A stretch of 64,000 bases of DNA from Burkholderia diffusa. Lineage in GTDB: Bacteria; Pseudomonadota; Gammaproteobacteria; Burkholderiales; Burkholderiaceae. The notes under the pieces are model-generated. The model did no database searches and was not told where the DNA came from. It saw only the letters and a list, made by a program, of their open reading frames with translations. Below, one piece after another: positions 6,571 to 16,626 of the stretch. Every line of letters starts with the position of its first letter. Position 1 is the stretch's first letter. The position numbers and the translations under genes are program-made. The stretch lies in contig NZ_CABVPN010000036.1 in the NCBI RefSeq assembly GCF_902499115.1, positions 1 through 64,000 on the forward strand, written 5' to 3'.

Positions 6571-8727
6571 ATGAAAAACATACGCGCTTCGCGCTGGACC
6601 CAATGGCGTTCGCTCTGTCGTGCATTGCTTCTGGTTGTCTGCGTGGTCTTGCTGCCTGGCGCGGTGGCTTCAACGTTTTGGCAGAAACCGATCTTCACCG
6701 ATGAAGAGCTGCGATGGATCGACGCACACCCGATCGTTCATATAGCAGTCGAGTCGAACTGGAGTCCTATCGAATATGTACGCAACGGACAGCATGCTGG
6801 TGTTGTCGCCGGTTACCTGAACGCGATTTCGAAAATGACCGGACTCACGTTCGACACGGTGCCTGGGACGGAATGGGGCCGTGCGTACGACGCGCTCGCT
6901 ACCGGCAAGGTGGATTTGCTGCCGGGTGTGTGGCGAGAGTTGGTATCTGACCGTGTCGGCAGCGACGCACTAGTCAGTACACCTTATCTGGTAGGACGGA
7001 TGACCGCCGTGACACGTGACAATTCCGCGATGGTTTTCAGTCTGAAGCGGCTCGAAGGCCGGCGCGTCGCGATCAAGGGGCGAGGCGCGATCGAATACTT
7101 CACCCGTCATAGCGGTGTCGCGCTCGACGTGCTGACGTTCGACACCGAGGAACTCGCACTTGCTGCGGTGGCCAACGGCGAAGCCGACGCCGCGCTTGGC
7201 ATCGACGTCACGATCCTGCCGATCGTTCGCCGGCAATTCCCGGGGCAGCTTTACATGTCCGGCATGCTGGCGGATCGCCCCGTGTCGTTGGCCATGCTCA
7301 CGCGCACCGATCTGCCGATTCTGGCGTCGATCATCGACAAGTCGCTCGCAGCGATTCCGGTGAGCGAAAGCGCTGCGATCATGCAGGACTGGGTTGAACT
7401 CGGCGACAACGGCAAGCCGACACGACGCTCAATCCTGCATGATCGCGCGCCGCAGGTGGCCGCGATTGCTGCAACGTTGCTGATATTCGCGTTGTTCGCC
7501 TATCTCTACTGGAGATCCCGCGGGGCGGCGATTCGCAGCAAGATGGACAAGGCGATGGTCCTCGCGTTCGTGAGCCACGAGATCCGCACGCCGATGCAGA
7601 CTGTTCTGTCGTCGCTTGATTTTCTGCGGCGCTCGCATTTGCCGCCACGACAGGCCGATTGCGCGGATGCTGCCGTGTCCGCGTCAGAAACGCTCTTGGC
7701 GCTGCTGGACGATATCCTGGAATACTCCCGCCTCGAGTCGAGCAAGGTGACGTTTGCCGCGCAGGCAGTGGAGCTCGAGTCGTGGGCCCGAGAAACCGTC
7801 GATATGGTGCGCTGGCGTGCCGAATCCAAGGGAATCTCGATGAGGCTAGACAGCGAGATCCCTCCGGCGCTGCATGTCGAGATCGATCCGGTTCGCGTGC
7901 GCCAGATCGTGCTGAACCTGTTAGTCAATGCAATCAACTTCACGGATGACGGCACCGTTACGTTGCGTGTTCGCATTTCCGCGACCCGCCGACGGCGAAA
8001 CAGGACGCTGCTTCTGGAAGTCGGCCACACGGGAGTTGGCATTGCTGCGGATCAATTCAAGCATCTGTTCGATGCGTATTGGCAAGATGATCGTGCTTCA
8101 CGTTCCGGCGGAGTCGGCAGCGGGCTCGGCCTCGCGATCTGCCGTAAGCTCGTCGAGTTAATGCGTGGAACGATTACGGTCAGCAGTACACCGCGTGTCG
8201 AGACCGTCTTCTCGGTCAAGCTGCCGGTTGCAGTCACGGATAACGCGTCGTCGGCACAGTCAACCGCGTGGGCGCCGGTGAGCCCACCAGCACCCGCGGC
8301 CCAATCATGCCGGAAAGTACCGTACATCCTGATCGTCGATGATAACGAAGCCGTACGGGATTCGCTGCAGGATCAATGCGAGGCGCTGGGCTGCGTCGGC
8401 ATCATCGCTGACTCGGGGGAGGCCGCGTTGCAGCAGCTCGCACGCACGCATGTCGACATGGTGCTGCTGGATTGCAATCTCCCAGACGTAGATGGCTGCG
8501 CGCTCGTACGCGCGATCCGTCAACGCGAGTCTGCAAGAAAGGGGCGATACGTTCCGATCATCGTCATATCGGCAAATACCGGCGACGCGCACAAGGTGCG
8601 TTGCTTCGAGAGCGGCATGGATGGGGTGCTCGGCAAGCCGCTGCGACTCGAAGCGTTGCGGCAGATGATCGCGATGTGGTGCCCCGCGTATGCGGGTGTT
8701 GCACCGGATCAGGCGGCAGCCACATAG
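6571..8727 (+). CDS. BvgS-like hybrid sensor kinase with an altered ATP-binding G1 box and no HPt domain
   Basis: The 718-residue protein has an N-terminal membrane/signal segment, one periplasmic SBP_bac_3 (Venus-flytrap) domain at about 45-280, one transmembrane helix at about 295-315, HisKA, HATPase_c and a receiver domain. The H box FVSHEIRTPM carries His336, the N box is NLLVNAINFT and the receiver phospho-acceptor is Asp634 in LLDCNLPD. The G1 box reads EVGHTGVGIA: His486 (CAC, 8026-8028) replaces the Asp that contacts adenine in almost all such kinases. No HPt domain follows the receiver, unlike the paralogue that ends 2 bases away on the other strand. I infer reduced or lost autokinase activity, perhaps with a phosphate-accepting or heterodimer role. 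Confidence 0.9.
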   Translation: MKNIRASRWTQWRSLCRALLLVVCVVLLPGAVASTFWQKPIFTDEELRWIDAHPIVHIAVESNWSPIEYVRNGQHAGVVAGYLNAISKMTGLTFDTVPGTEWGRAYDALATGKVDLLPGVWRELVSDRVGSDALVSTPYLVGRMTAVTRDNSAMVFSLKRLEGRRVAIKGRGAIEYFTRHSGVALDVLTFDTEELALAAVANGEADAALGIDVTILPIVRRQFPGQLYMSGMLADRPVSLAMLTRTDLPILASIIDKSLAAIPVSESAAIMQDWVELGDNGKPTRRSILHDRAPQVAAIAATLLIFALFAYLYWRSRGAAIRSKMDKAMVLAFVSHEIRTPMQTVLSSLDFLRRSHLPPRQADCADAAVSASETLLALLDDILEYSRLESSKVTFAAQAVELESWARETVDMVRWRAESKGISMRLDSEIPPALHVEIDPVRVRQIVLNLLVNAINFTDDGTVTLRVRISATRRRRNRTLLLEVGHTGVGIAADQFKHLFDAYWQDDRASRSGGVGSGLGLAICRKLVELMRGTITVSSTPRVETVFSVKLPVAVTDNASSAQSTAWAPVSPPAPAAQSCRKVPYILIVDDNEAVRDSLQDQCEALGCVGIIADSGEAALQQLARTHVDMVLLDCNLPDVDGCALVRAIRQRESARKGRYVPIIVISANTGDAHKVRCFESGMDGVLGKPLRLEALRQMIAMWCPAYAGVAPDQAAAT

Positions 8728-8729
8728 GC

Positions 8730-11198
8730 TTATGTGCGCGTGCTGCAGGGCCTGGATTGGCCTGAATCCGGCGTAGCCGTCTCGATGCGATGCTGGCGTA
8801 ACAAATCATCATGAAGCGGGCCGACATTGCCAGGAATCGCGTCGGACACGGCCTCCAGCATGCGCTCGAGCTCGGCTGCCAGGTTACTCGTCCCCGCATG
8901 CCCGGCAATCGCGGCTGCCCCTTTGATTCTATGCGCCATATAGCGCGCCTTGTCAGCATCGCCGGCCGAGAGCGCGGTGCTCAGAGCCGCCAGATCCGCG
9001 TCGATGCTTTGACGGTAGATCTCTGAGAATTCCCGACCTGCTATTGGGGTTGGTTCGACAGGCGGCTGGTGCCTGTCACGCTTGCTTGCCGGGCACCAAA
9101 GATCGATCATCTGCCGCAACGCTTCGAGCCGCAGCGGCTTGCCGAGCACCCCATCCATTCCGCTGTCGAAGCAGCGCTCACGATGTGCATCTTCCGTCGA
9201 CGCCGAGATCGCGATAATCGGTGTGCGCGCCTGTCCGCGTTGCTGCTCGCTGGCGCGCATGCGCTGTGCAACCGTGTAGCCGTCGAAGTCCGGCAGATTG
9301 CAATCGAGCAGCACCATGTCGTACTGAGTGCGCTCGAACCGATCGAGCGCTTGCGCGCCGTTGCCGGCGATGGCCGAACGGCACGCGAGCGCATCAAGTT
9401 GATGCTGGATCGCATGTTGAACCGCTTCGTGATCGTCGACGATGAGGATCATCGGACCTTCGACGACTCGCTCGGAAGCCGGCGTATCGGTCGTGTCGGG
9501 TTCGCGTGAAGGAGCCTCCGGCACGACCGCATTCCGGCCGGCTACCCATCGGGTACGTTGCGCAGGCAGGATCACGGTGAAGATCGTGCCTTTGTCGGGG
9601 CTACTGCTGACGGTAATCACTCCGTTCATGAGCTCAACCAGTTCGCGGCAGATCGACAGGCCCAGGCCGCTGCCGTTCACGCGACGGCTGCCCGGCTCCT
9701 CGACGCGCTGATAGGGCTCGAAGATGTGGCTCTGACGCGCGGGCGGGATGCCGATCCCGGTATCGCGGACTTCGATCACAAGTGAACCGGCAGTGTTCGG
9801 CTTACCTTCCAGATAGTCGACACGCAGCGAGACTGATCCCTCCGACGTAAACTTGATTGCATTGACGAGCAGATTCAACACGATCTGCCGCGTGCGGACC
9901 GGATCGATCAGCAGGGTCAAATCGGCTGGGCAGGCGAGTTCGAGCGCAAGGTCCAGCCCTTTCTCGTCGACCCTCCAGCGCACCATGTCGGCGCTGCGGC
10001 GCAACCACGCCTCAATTTGCGTTGGTTCTGGCGCGAGTGTGACGTTGCGCGATTCGAGTCGCGAGTATTCGAGCACGTCATCGAGCAGCGTCAGCAGCGA
10101 TTCCGAGGCGGCAACGGCTGCATCCGCTCGACCTGCCTGTTTCGGCGTGAGCTGTGACTGCTGCAGCAGTTCGAGCGACGAAAGGATCGTGTGCATCGGC
10201 GTGCGGATCTCGTGGCTCACGAACGCGAGGAACATTGCCTTTTCGCGCTCGCTGCGAACCGCAGCGGCGCGTGCGCGCCACGAAAGGAACGCGATTGCTG
10301 CTAGCGCGAACACGGTGGCGCCGGCTGCTGTAACCTGCCAGCGTCGGTAGTAAAGGATTGAGCGCAGAGTCGGCTCGCCGTAGTCAGTCGACTCCATCCA
10401 TTGCCGTGAAATCTCCTCGCCCGTGCGAGCGGGAATCGCAGCCAACGATTTATCGAGAATGGATGCGAGCAGGGGCATGTCGCTGCGGGTTGCCAGGGCC
10501 AGCGCATATGGCCGGTCCGGCAGGCCGCCCGCCAGGAACAGCCGACCCAGGAACTGTCGGCGTAGCAGCGGCATGATTGATATGTCCGTGCCGAGGGCGA
10601 CATCCGCATTTCCGTCGACGACGGCAGTGAGCGCATCCTGTTCGTCGTCATAGGTCAGCAGCGTCACGGGCAGGCCGCTCTGGCGAATCGCATACTCCAG
10701 CCCGCCGTTGCCCTTGATCGCGATTCGTTTGCCGGCCAGATTGCGGGAATCGACGAACAGGTTCAGGTGTTCCGGCGCAACCACGAACATCGTGCCGACG
10801 AAGTACGGTTGGCTGACAGTGACGCCGGCGCGATACATCGACACATCTGCGCTTTTCGATACGTCGGGCACCACATCGATCTTTCCGGAGATCAGGGCGT
10901 CATGCGAGTCCGCCCATGACAGGCCGTCGACATACTCGAAGCGCAATCCACTCACGCGCGAAATCGCATCGAGGTACGACGGCACGATGCCAACCACTTT
11001 CCCGTGGTCGCGAAATTCGAACGGGCGCCAGTGTGGATCGATTGTGGTGCGCACCACCGGATGCGCAGCAATCCACGCCTTCTCTTCAGCTGTGAATTGC
11101 GGCGAATTGCTTGCCCATCCGAACGTGGGCGTCAGCCAGACGATTGCGCTCATTAGCATGGCACATCGTTTCGAACTCAGCTTGCTCACGTTGTTCAA
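8730..11198 (-). CDS. BvgS-like hybrid sensor kinase with a complete phosphorelay
   Basis: The 822-residue protein has a signal segment, one SBP_bac_3 periplasmic domain, a transmembrane helix, HisKA with FVSHEIRTPM near residue 328, HATPase_c with an intact G1 box (RDTGIGIPP), a receiver with LLDCNLPDFDG, and a C-terminal HPt domain with AHRIKGAAA near residue 753. This is the order of BvgS/EvgS, but with one periplasmic domain and no PAS domain. It is closely similar to the kinase on the opposite strand, and the two genes converge with a 2-base gap, indicating inverted duplication. A LuxR-type regulator is transcribed divergently from its start, the likely final phosphate acceptor. The ligand is unknown; periplasmic domains of this type usually bind small organic molecules. 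Confidence 0.93.
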   Translation of the reverse strand: MNNVSKLSSKRCAMLMSAIVWLTPTFGWASNSPQFTAEEKAWIAAHPVVRTTIDPHWRPFEFRDHGKVVGIVPSYLDAISRVSGLRFEYVDGLSWADSHDALISGKIDVVPDVSKSADVSMYRAGVTVSQPYFVGTMFVVAPEHLNLFVDSRNLAGKRIAIKGNGGLEYAIRQSGLPVTLLTYDDEQDALTAVVDGNADVALGTDISIMPLLRRQFLGRLFLAGGLPDRPYALALATRSDMPLLASILDKSLAAIPARTGEEISRQWMESTDYGEPTLRSILYYRRWQVTAAGATVFALAAIAFLSWRARAAAVRSEREKAMFLAFVSHEIRTPMHTILSSLELLQQSQLTPKQAGRADAAVAASESLLTLLDDVLEYSRLESRNVTLAPEPTQIEAWLRRSADMVRWRVDEKGLDLALELACPADLTLLIDPVRTRQIVLNLLVNAIKFTSEGSVSLRVDYLEGKPNTAGSLVIEVRDTGIGIPPARQSHIFEPYQRVEEPGSRRVNGSGLGLSICRELVELMNGVITVSSSPDKGTIFTVILPAQRTRWVAGRNAVVPEAPSREPDTTDTPASERVVEGPMILIVDDHEAVQHAIQHQLDALACRSAIAGNGAQALDRFERTQYDMVLLDCNLPDFDGYTVAQRMRASEQQRGQARTPIIAISASTEDAHRERCFDSGMDGVLGKPLRLEALRQMIDLWCPASKRDRHQPPVEPTPIAGREFSEIYRQSIDADLAALSTALSAGDADKARYMAHRIKGAAAIAGHAGTSNLAAELERMLEAVSDAIPGNVGPLHDDLLRQHRIETATPDSGQSRPCSTRT

Positions 11199-11472
11199 CC
11201 AGATTGTTGGCCGGTCTGCCGTGGACGGTCCTCAGACGAGTATCGGACGCCGAGATGGCCGCAGGTAAAACCGAAAAACGAGACCGACATCATAGGTCGC
11301 GCGTTGCGGAAACGCAATGCGGCACTGCGATCGCAGGACCTGCACATTGAGTCACCAGGGTTAAAAATTGCCCCAAAAGCCGGTAAGCTAGTCGAAATAA
11401 TCATGAATGGCATCCCGCGACAATATCGGGGCTAGCCGTTTCGCGCCGTATACAACAACGATAGGGGTAACT

Positions 11473-12180
11473 ATGAGGCCTGGGCACCAGCCGATCCGCG
11501 TCGTGATTCTGGACGACCATGCCATCGTCCAACTCGGGATTGCAAATTACTTGACCGAGAAGAGCTCCATCAAACTGGTAGCGAGCTTCGGCAAGTCGCG
11601 CGACCTGATTCGCTGGCTCGAAGCGAACCGCGCCGATGTGGTGCTACTCGACTACACGCTTGGTCCCGACGAGATCGACGGCCTCGATCTCGTCAAGCTC
11701 ATCAATACGCGATTCCCCGATTGTCGGATGCTGATGATGTCGAGCAACGACACGTCGGCAACCGTCAACATGACGATGCGCGCAGGTGCGCTCGGTTTTT
11801 TCGGCAAGAGCGAGGATCTCGGTGAGCTCGCACGCGCGATCCGCGTCGTGGCAAGTGGTCACTCATTTCTAAGCGCCGAACTCTCGAACCGGATCAGGTG
11901 GGGCATGACGACAGATTCGCGTGGGGCCGAACCGAGGGACGCTAGCGGTGACGATAAACCGTCGCCCGATTCTTGTTCGGCGGCGGACTTGCTGCTCAGC
12001 CCGCGCGAGCATGAAGTGTTGCGGTGCTTTCTTGCTGGTATGTCCGTGTCGGAGATCGCGTCGAAATTCTTCCGAAGTCCCAAGACGATCAGCGCGCAAA
12101 AGCAATCCGCATATCGCAAACTCGGTATCCGCAACGATGCCGAATTGTTCGCGTCCCGCAAGTTGATCGAGAAGCACTGA
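11473..12180 (+). CDS. BvgA/RcsB-like response regulator (REC plus LuxR HTH)
   Basis: The start ATG at 11473 is preceded by a GGGGT ribosome-binding stretch; an upstream start at 11407 lacks this and would add non-conserved residues. The 235-residue product has a receiver domain beginning IRVVILDDHAIVQLGI with phospho-acceptor Asp60 in VLLDYTLG, and a C-terminal LuxR HTH with LLSPREHEVLRCFLAGMSVS and RSPKTISAQK. It is divergent from the complete hybrid kinase (274-base spacer), so I infer that it is the output of that phosphorelay. Targets are unknown; the nearby adhesin genes are candidates only because of distance. Confidence 0.9.
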   Translation: MRPGHQPIRVVILDDHAIVQLGIANYLTEKSSIKLVASFGKSRDLIRWLEANRADVVLLDYTLGPDEIDGLDLVKLINTRFPDCRMLMMSSNDTSATVNMTMRAGALGFFGKSEDLGELARAIRVVASGHSFLSAELSNRIRWGMTTDSRGAEPRDASGDDKPSPDSCSAADLLLSPREHEVLRCFLAGMSVSEIASKFFRSPKTISAQKQSAYRKLGIRNDAELFASRKLIEKH

Positions 12181-12319
12181 ATCAACTCCGGTCATCGCCG
12201 CGGTCGAATATCGTTGCACACATGCGCGTGGTGGAGGAGTTGGACAGGTGACTGCGCTGCACACCTCAATGCCTCTTCTGGCGACACTATCCGATTGTTT
12301 CTATAAATTTTCTTCGGCA

Positions 12320-13304
12320 TGACCTGAGCCGTTTCTTGTAGCCATTGGAAAGTGAGTTCTCTTTTGTCCTAGAGGCAAGGAGAACTCGATGAAGAAGCGA
12401 TTTACTGACGAGCAGATCATCCGAATCTTGCGCGAGACCGAGAGCCGGGACGAGCCGGTGGAGGATCTGTGCAAGCGCCACAACATCTCGGAACAGACGT
12501 TCTATCGTTGGCGCAACAAGTTCGGCGGCATGGATGTGGCCGACGCCCGTCGGCTCAAGGATCTGGAATTGGAGAATGAGCGGCTCAAGCGCCTGATTGC
12601 CGAGCAATTGCTGGTCATCGACGGCCTGACGGAATTCAGCCAAAAAAAATGAGCACCCCAACGGGCCGGCGCGAAGCGCTGGAAGTCCTGACTCGGCGGG
12701 GCCTCTCGTAACGCAAGGCATGTGGTTATCTGGGGTTGAGCCGCCGGGTGGGCACCTATACGCTTAAGCAACCGGAGAAGGATCGGAGCCTTGGCGAGCA
12801 ATTGATGGCGGCCGCGCAGGAAGTGCCGCGCTTCGGCTACTGGCGCATGTCGGCTTGGCTGGTGCTGGGCGAATCGCGCGTGCGACGAATGTGGCGAGCC
12901 TTGCAGCTCAACACTCCGCGGCGGCGGCCTCGTCGTCGTTGTGGTAACGACATTCGCCTGCCCGGTGCGACACAACCGAATTCGGTCTGGAGCTACGACT
13001 TCGTGCACCGACCAACTGGTCGATGGGCGAGCGTTGAAGATGCTTTGCGTGATCGATGAATATACCCGCGAGTGCCTGGCGATCGAAGTCGGTGCCAACC
13101 TGAGGTCGCAGGATGTCATCCTGACGCAGCCGTGCCGATGCAAAGGTGCTCGTCGAACGCCGGCGGCAGTTCTACAACGAGCGACGTCCCCATAGCGCGC
13201 ATCGCTACCAACCTCCCGCCACGGTCCGTCGAGCCTCGCTGGATTCCGATCATATCGACGCGAGACTCACTGCCTGATTGGTCACAAAATTCCGCCTCAG
13301 GTCA
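12320..13304 (+). mobile_element. Decayed IS3-family insertion sequence
   Basis: orfA (12389-12652) encodes MKKRFTDEQIIRILRETESR with a zinc-less HTH and a leucine-zipper-like tail. orfB is broken: TAA at 12709-12711 after RREALEVLTRRGLS, a frameshift near 13015, and an internal deletion that joins ANLRSQDVILT directly to the last part (VERRRQFYNERRPHSAH, ending at 13276). Most of the DDE core is gone. Terminal inverted repeats are visible: TGACCTGAG at 12320 and its complement CTCAGGTCA ending at 13304, with one more matching dinucleotide outside each. I see no target-site duplication. The element cannot move on its own. Confidence 0.8.
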
Positions 13305-13454
13305 TGGCGCCGCCGCGTCGAATCCGTGGCGCGAGCTCGACTGGCCGGCGATGCCGGGCCAATTCGGGCACGCGCGGTTCGGGCCGATCGTCGGCGGCGT
13401 CGAACGGCGGTCGAACGACGGCCCCGCCGGACCCGGAGCGGGCGCATTGCCGCG

Positions 13455-15815
13455 CTACCGGGTCGGCCCGGCCGTATCCGTCTCGGCGTCGAACGATGTC
13501 TCCGCGATACGCGCGCGTTTCAGCGAGCCGGCGAGCTTCTCGATCGCATGCAGATCGAGTGCGTCGAGGTGCTCGCGCGTCGCCTGCGCGAAGGCCGCAT
13601 GGTCCGGCTCGTCCGCAAACCGGCCGAGCCATTCCTCGATATCGGTGAGCCGGCCCTCGCCGGCGAGCCGGATCAGTTCGTCGAGCGCATCGTCGGACGG
13701 GCCGCGCGGGACGGGGGCGGCGGTCTCGGGTCCGGCATCGCTCGCCGGCCGAAACCGCCGGACGAGCCACGACACCGGCACGAGCGCGTGCCCGACGGCC
13801 GGCGCGACGACCGGGAACGAGAACGACGTGCCGACGCCGGGCTGGCTGGTAACGGCCAGCTCGCCGCCCATCGCGCCGACGATACGCTGTGCGATGAACA
13901 GCCCGAGCCCCGTGCCGCCGTTCACGGCCTGCACCTGCTGGTACGCGCGGAAGATGTCGCGCGTCCCGGCGATGTCGATTCCGATCCCCGTATCGGCGAC
14001 CTCGAACACGAGGCGCCATGCAGCGCCTTCCCGCGACGCGCGAACCGACAGCGTGACCGTGCCGTCGCGCGTGAACTTCGATGCGTTGGACAGCAGGTTG
14101 AGCAGCACCTGCTGCAGCCGGATGCCGTCGATCGACAGCTTGCGCGGCAGCGGCGTCAGCGGCCGATAGTCGAACCGGTTGCCCTGTTGCGAACACAGCG
14201 CGACCGCATAGTCGCCGATATCGTTCAGCAGGCCGGGCAGGTCGGTCACGTCGGGGGAAATGCCGAGCGGCTGCAGTTCGGCCTTCGTGAACGTGAGCAA
14301 TTCGTCGATCAGCGCGAGCTGGTAGCGGATGCTGCGGTCGATCGACCGGATCAGCCGCGCCTGGCTGCGCGTCGCGCTTTGCAGCAACAGCTTCGCGTAG
14401 CCGTTGATCGTGGACAGTGGCGCGCGCAGGTCGTGGCTGACATAGCCGAGCGTCTCGATCTTCTGCTGCATGTGCGTTCTCGCCTGCTGCAGCGCGTCGT
14501 TGAGCGCGACCGTGCGTTTCGCCACTTCATCGCGCAGGCGATCCTGTTCGGTGAGTTGCCAGTGCTCGAGCCGCTTGCGCGCGTCGGTGCGCTGGCGGCC
14601 CACGTGGTCGATCCATGCGGCCAGCACCAGCAGATGCGTGGCGAGTCCGATGATCGCGATGACGGGGTTCGGATAGAGGTCGGATTTCAGCCAGAACAGC
14701 CAGGCCGGCATCGCGTTCATGCCGTCGAGCATCCGGAGCAGGATGTTGAAGGTGGCGAACGTGACGGCGATCAGCATCACGCGGCTCGTCGGCGTGCGGC
14801 GGATCACGAGCATCAGCGCGAGGCTGATGTTCACGATCCCCATCGCCGTGTTCAGCCGCAGGCAGAACCACGTGAACGTCAGCAGGTCGCCGAACGCCGC
14901 GCCGGCCATGCCGACGCATTCGAGCGCGAGGAACGCAACGTAGACCGCGCGCATCGGCATGCCGGCCTTCTCGCGGTGCGCGACCATCAGGATGAAGACG
15001 ATGAAGCACGCGACCGACAGATACGCGAAGATCACCTCGCCCCGCGCCGACCACGCGTAGGCGCCGGGCCACAGATACATCGCGGTATAGCCGCGGTACG
15101 TCGCTTCGAACAGCGTCGTGCCCAGGGCCAGCACCGCCAGCACGACGAACATGCCGCTGCGCGAAAAGAAGCCGATCAGCAGTGCACACCATACGAGTGC
15201 GAGCAGCCCGCCGAAGAAGCCGAAGTTCCACATTGCGGCGTGAAGTTCCTGCGCGTCCCACGCGTCGCGGGTGAACGCGGCCGGCGCGAGCCGCATTTCC
15301 TTGCGCGACGTGACGCGGATCAACACGGGCAGTCGTTCGCCCGCGCGCAGCGTCATGTCGAGCACCGGATATCGGGAAGCCGCACGGTTCGCGTTGCCGT
15401 TATCCGCCGGGAATCGGGCGGCGAGCGTCCACGCGCCGTCGCGATCGACATAAAAGTCTGCTTGGTCGACGCGTGCGTCGCGAATCGCGAGCACCAGCGC
15501 GCGCTCGACGCTGTCGCGATTGGCCAGCGTTGCGCCCACCCACCACGCCGAGCGGGAAAACTCGATGTTGAAAGATGGTTGCGCTGCCGCGGGCGCGCCG
15601 CGTGCCGAACCTTCGAGCCGCGCGGCCACCTCGCCGACGGACATCGCCGCGCCCGCATCCTCGACTATCGATACCGCTTCCACGCGCGCGGAGCGTCCGG
15701 ACGGCTCCGTCGCGTCGGCGCGGGGCGCCGTGCACGCGGCCACCAGCGCCACCAGGAACGGCAGGACGGCGAGCCAGCCGGACGCGCGGTGCCTATGCAT
15801 CGCGCTGGTGTTCAT
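13455..15815 (-). CDS. 7TMR-DISM sensor histidine kinase
   Basis: The 786-residue protein starts at ATG 15815, overlapping the end of the upstream regulator gene by 23 bases, so the two are coupled. It has a signal peptide ending near ADA, a 7TMR-DISMED2 periplasmic carbohydrate-binding-like domain at about 45-175, a seven-helix DISM membrane domain at about 185-395, a coiled coil, HisKA with YVSHDLRAPLSTINGYAK near residue 460, and HATPase_c with ADTGIGID and GGTGLGLFIAQRI. A Pro/Ala linker and an 80-residue helical tail follow, too short for a receiver. Proteins of this class sense extracellular ligands, often carbohydrates. The REC-AraC partner next door is its probable substrate. Confidence 0.9.
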   Translation of the reverse strand: MNTSAMHRHRASGWLAVLPFLVALVAACTAPRADATEPSGRSARVEAVSIVEDAGAAMSVGEVAARLEGSARGAPAAAQPSFNIEFSRSAWWVGATLANRDSVERALVLAIRDARVDQADFYVDRDGAWTLAARFPADNGNANRAASRYPVLDMTLRAGERLPVLIRVTSRKEMRLAPAAFTRDAWDAQELHAAMWNFGFFGGLLALVWCALLIGFFSRSGMFVVLAVLALGTTLFEATYRGYTAMYLWPGAYAWSARGEVIFAYLSVACFIVFILMVAHREKAGMPMRAVYVAFLALECVGMAGAAFGDLLTFTWFCLRLNTAMGIVNISLALMLVIRRTPTSRVMLIAVTFATFNILLRMLDGMNAMPAWLFWLKSDLYPNPVIAIIGLATHLLVLAAWIDHVGRQRTDARKRLEHWQLTEQDRLRDEVAKRTVALNDALQQARTHMQQKIETLGYVSHDLRAPLSTINGYAKLLLQSATRSQARLIRSIDRSIRYQLALIDELLTFTKAELQPLGISPDVTDLPGLLNDIGDYAVALCSQQGNRFDYRPLTPLPRKLSIDGIRLQQVLLNLLSNASKFTRDGTVTLSVRASREGAAWRLVFEVADTGIGIDIAGTRDIFRAYQQVQAVNGGTGLGLFIAQRIVGAMGGELAVTSQPGVGTSFSFPVVAPAVGHALVPVSWLVRRFRPASDAGPETAAPVPRGPSDDALDELIRLAGEGRLTDIEEWLGRFADEPDHAAFAQATREHLDALDLHAIEKLAGSLKRARIAETSFDAETDTAGPTR

Positions 15816-16626
15816 GCGACGGCGGCGGCGCGTCGACCGTCGGTCGCTGGCGCCGCCAGTCGGACGGCGTGATGCCAAAGCGTTCGCGAAACGCCGTGGC
15901 GAAATTGCCTGGTGTCGAAAAGCCGATCTCCTCGGCGATGTCGCCGATCCCCATCGACGTCTCCGCGAGAAAGTGCTTCGCCGCGCGCAGTCGCGTATCG
16001 CGCAGATATTCGAACACGGTCTGGCCAAGGTGATCGCGGAACACGCGAGACAGGCGCTTTTCGTGCGTGCCGACCTGCCGAGCGAGTTCGTCGAGCGCCG
16101 GCGGATTGCGCAGTTCGCGCAGCAGGATCTCGCTCGCCGCGCGCACCAGCGCGGCGTCGGGGTGATCGGGCAGTTCGGGCAGGTGCGCAAACGGCTGGCT
16201 GCGCCGCGTGCGCTTCAGGTGATTGCGGATTCGGGCGATCACCTCGGCCGGTTCGAACGGTTTCACGATGTAGTCGAGCGCGCCGGTTTCGAGCCCGGCG
16301 ATCCGATCCTCGAGATCGCCCGCGGCGGTCAGGATGATGACGGGAATGTTCTGCGTCGATGGCGTGGACCCCAGCAGCCGGCATGCGGCGAAACCGTCCA
16401 TGCGCGGCATCCGCACATCCATCAGGATCAGGTCGGGTGCGATGGCCTGCGCGCGGTGATAGGCCTGCAGGCCGTCGAATGCGACGCTGATCCGGCACCG
16501 CGCGGCGCGCAGGATTTCCGTCAGGAGCCGCAGGTCGTTCGGGCGGTCGTCTACGACGAGAATGTGTGCGCCAACGAGATCCGGCGTGGCGCGGGGCGAC
16601 GCCGAACTGGACGAGCGGGATGACAT
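15793..16626 (-). CDS. Response regulator with AraC-type DNA-binding domain
   Basis: The 277-residue protein has an N-terminal receiver (AHILVVDDRPNDLRLL, phospho-acceptor in ILMDVRMPRMDG, Lys in IVKPFEP) and a C-terminal AraC HTH (ELARQVGTHEKRLSRVFRDH, then IGFSTPGNFATAFRERFGIT). It is the first gene of an operon with the 7TM-DISM kinase. It lies upstream of, and divergent from, the first large adhesin across a 1.47 kb gap. Its close paralogue is the orphan regulator at 27340-28146, which lies upstream of the second adhesin. I infer that each controls surface genes nearby, but no binding-site evidence proves it. Confidence 0.92.
   Translation of the reverse strand: MSSRSSSSASPRATPDLVGAHILVVDDRPNDLRLLTEILRAARCRISVAFDGLQAYHRAQAIAPDLILMDVRMPRMDGFAACRLLGSTPSTQNIPVIILTAAGDLEDRIAGLETGALDYIVKPFEPAEVIARIRNHLKRTRRSQPFAHLPELPDHPDAALVRAASEILLRELRNPPALDELARQVGTHEKRLSRVFRDHLGQTVFEYLRDTRLRAAKHFLAETSMGIGDIAEEIGFSTPGNFATAFRERFGITPSDWRRQRPTVDAPPPSHEHQRDA

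Noticed and set aside
13278..15872. An 864-codon plus-strand frame opposite the DISM kinase
   Set aside because: It is antisense to a well-supported kinase and rich in Arg, Asp and His without recognisable motifs.
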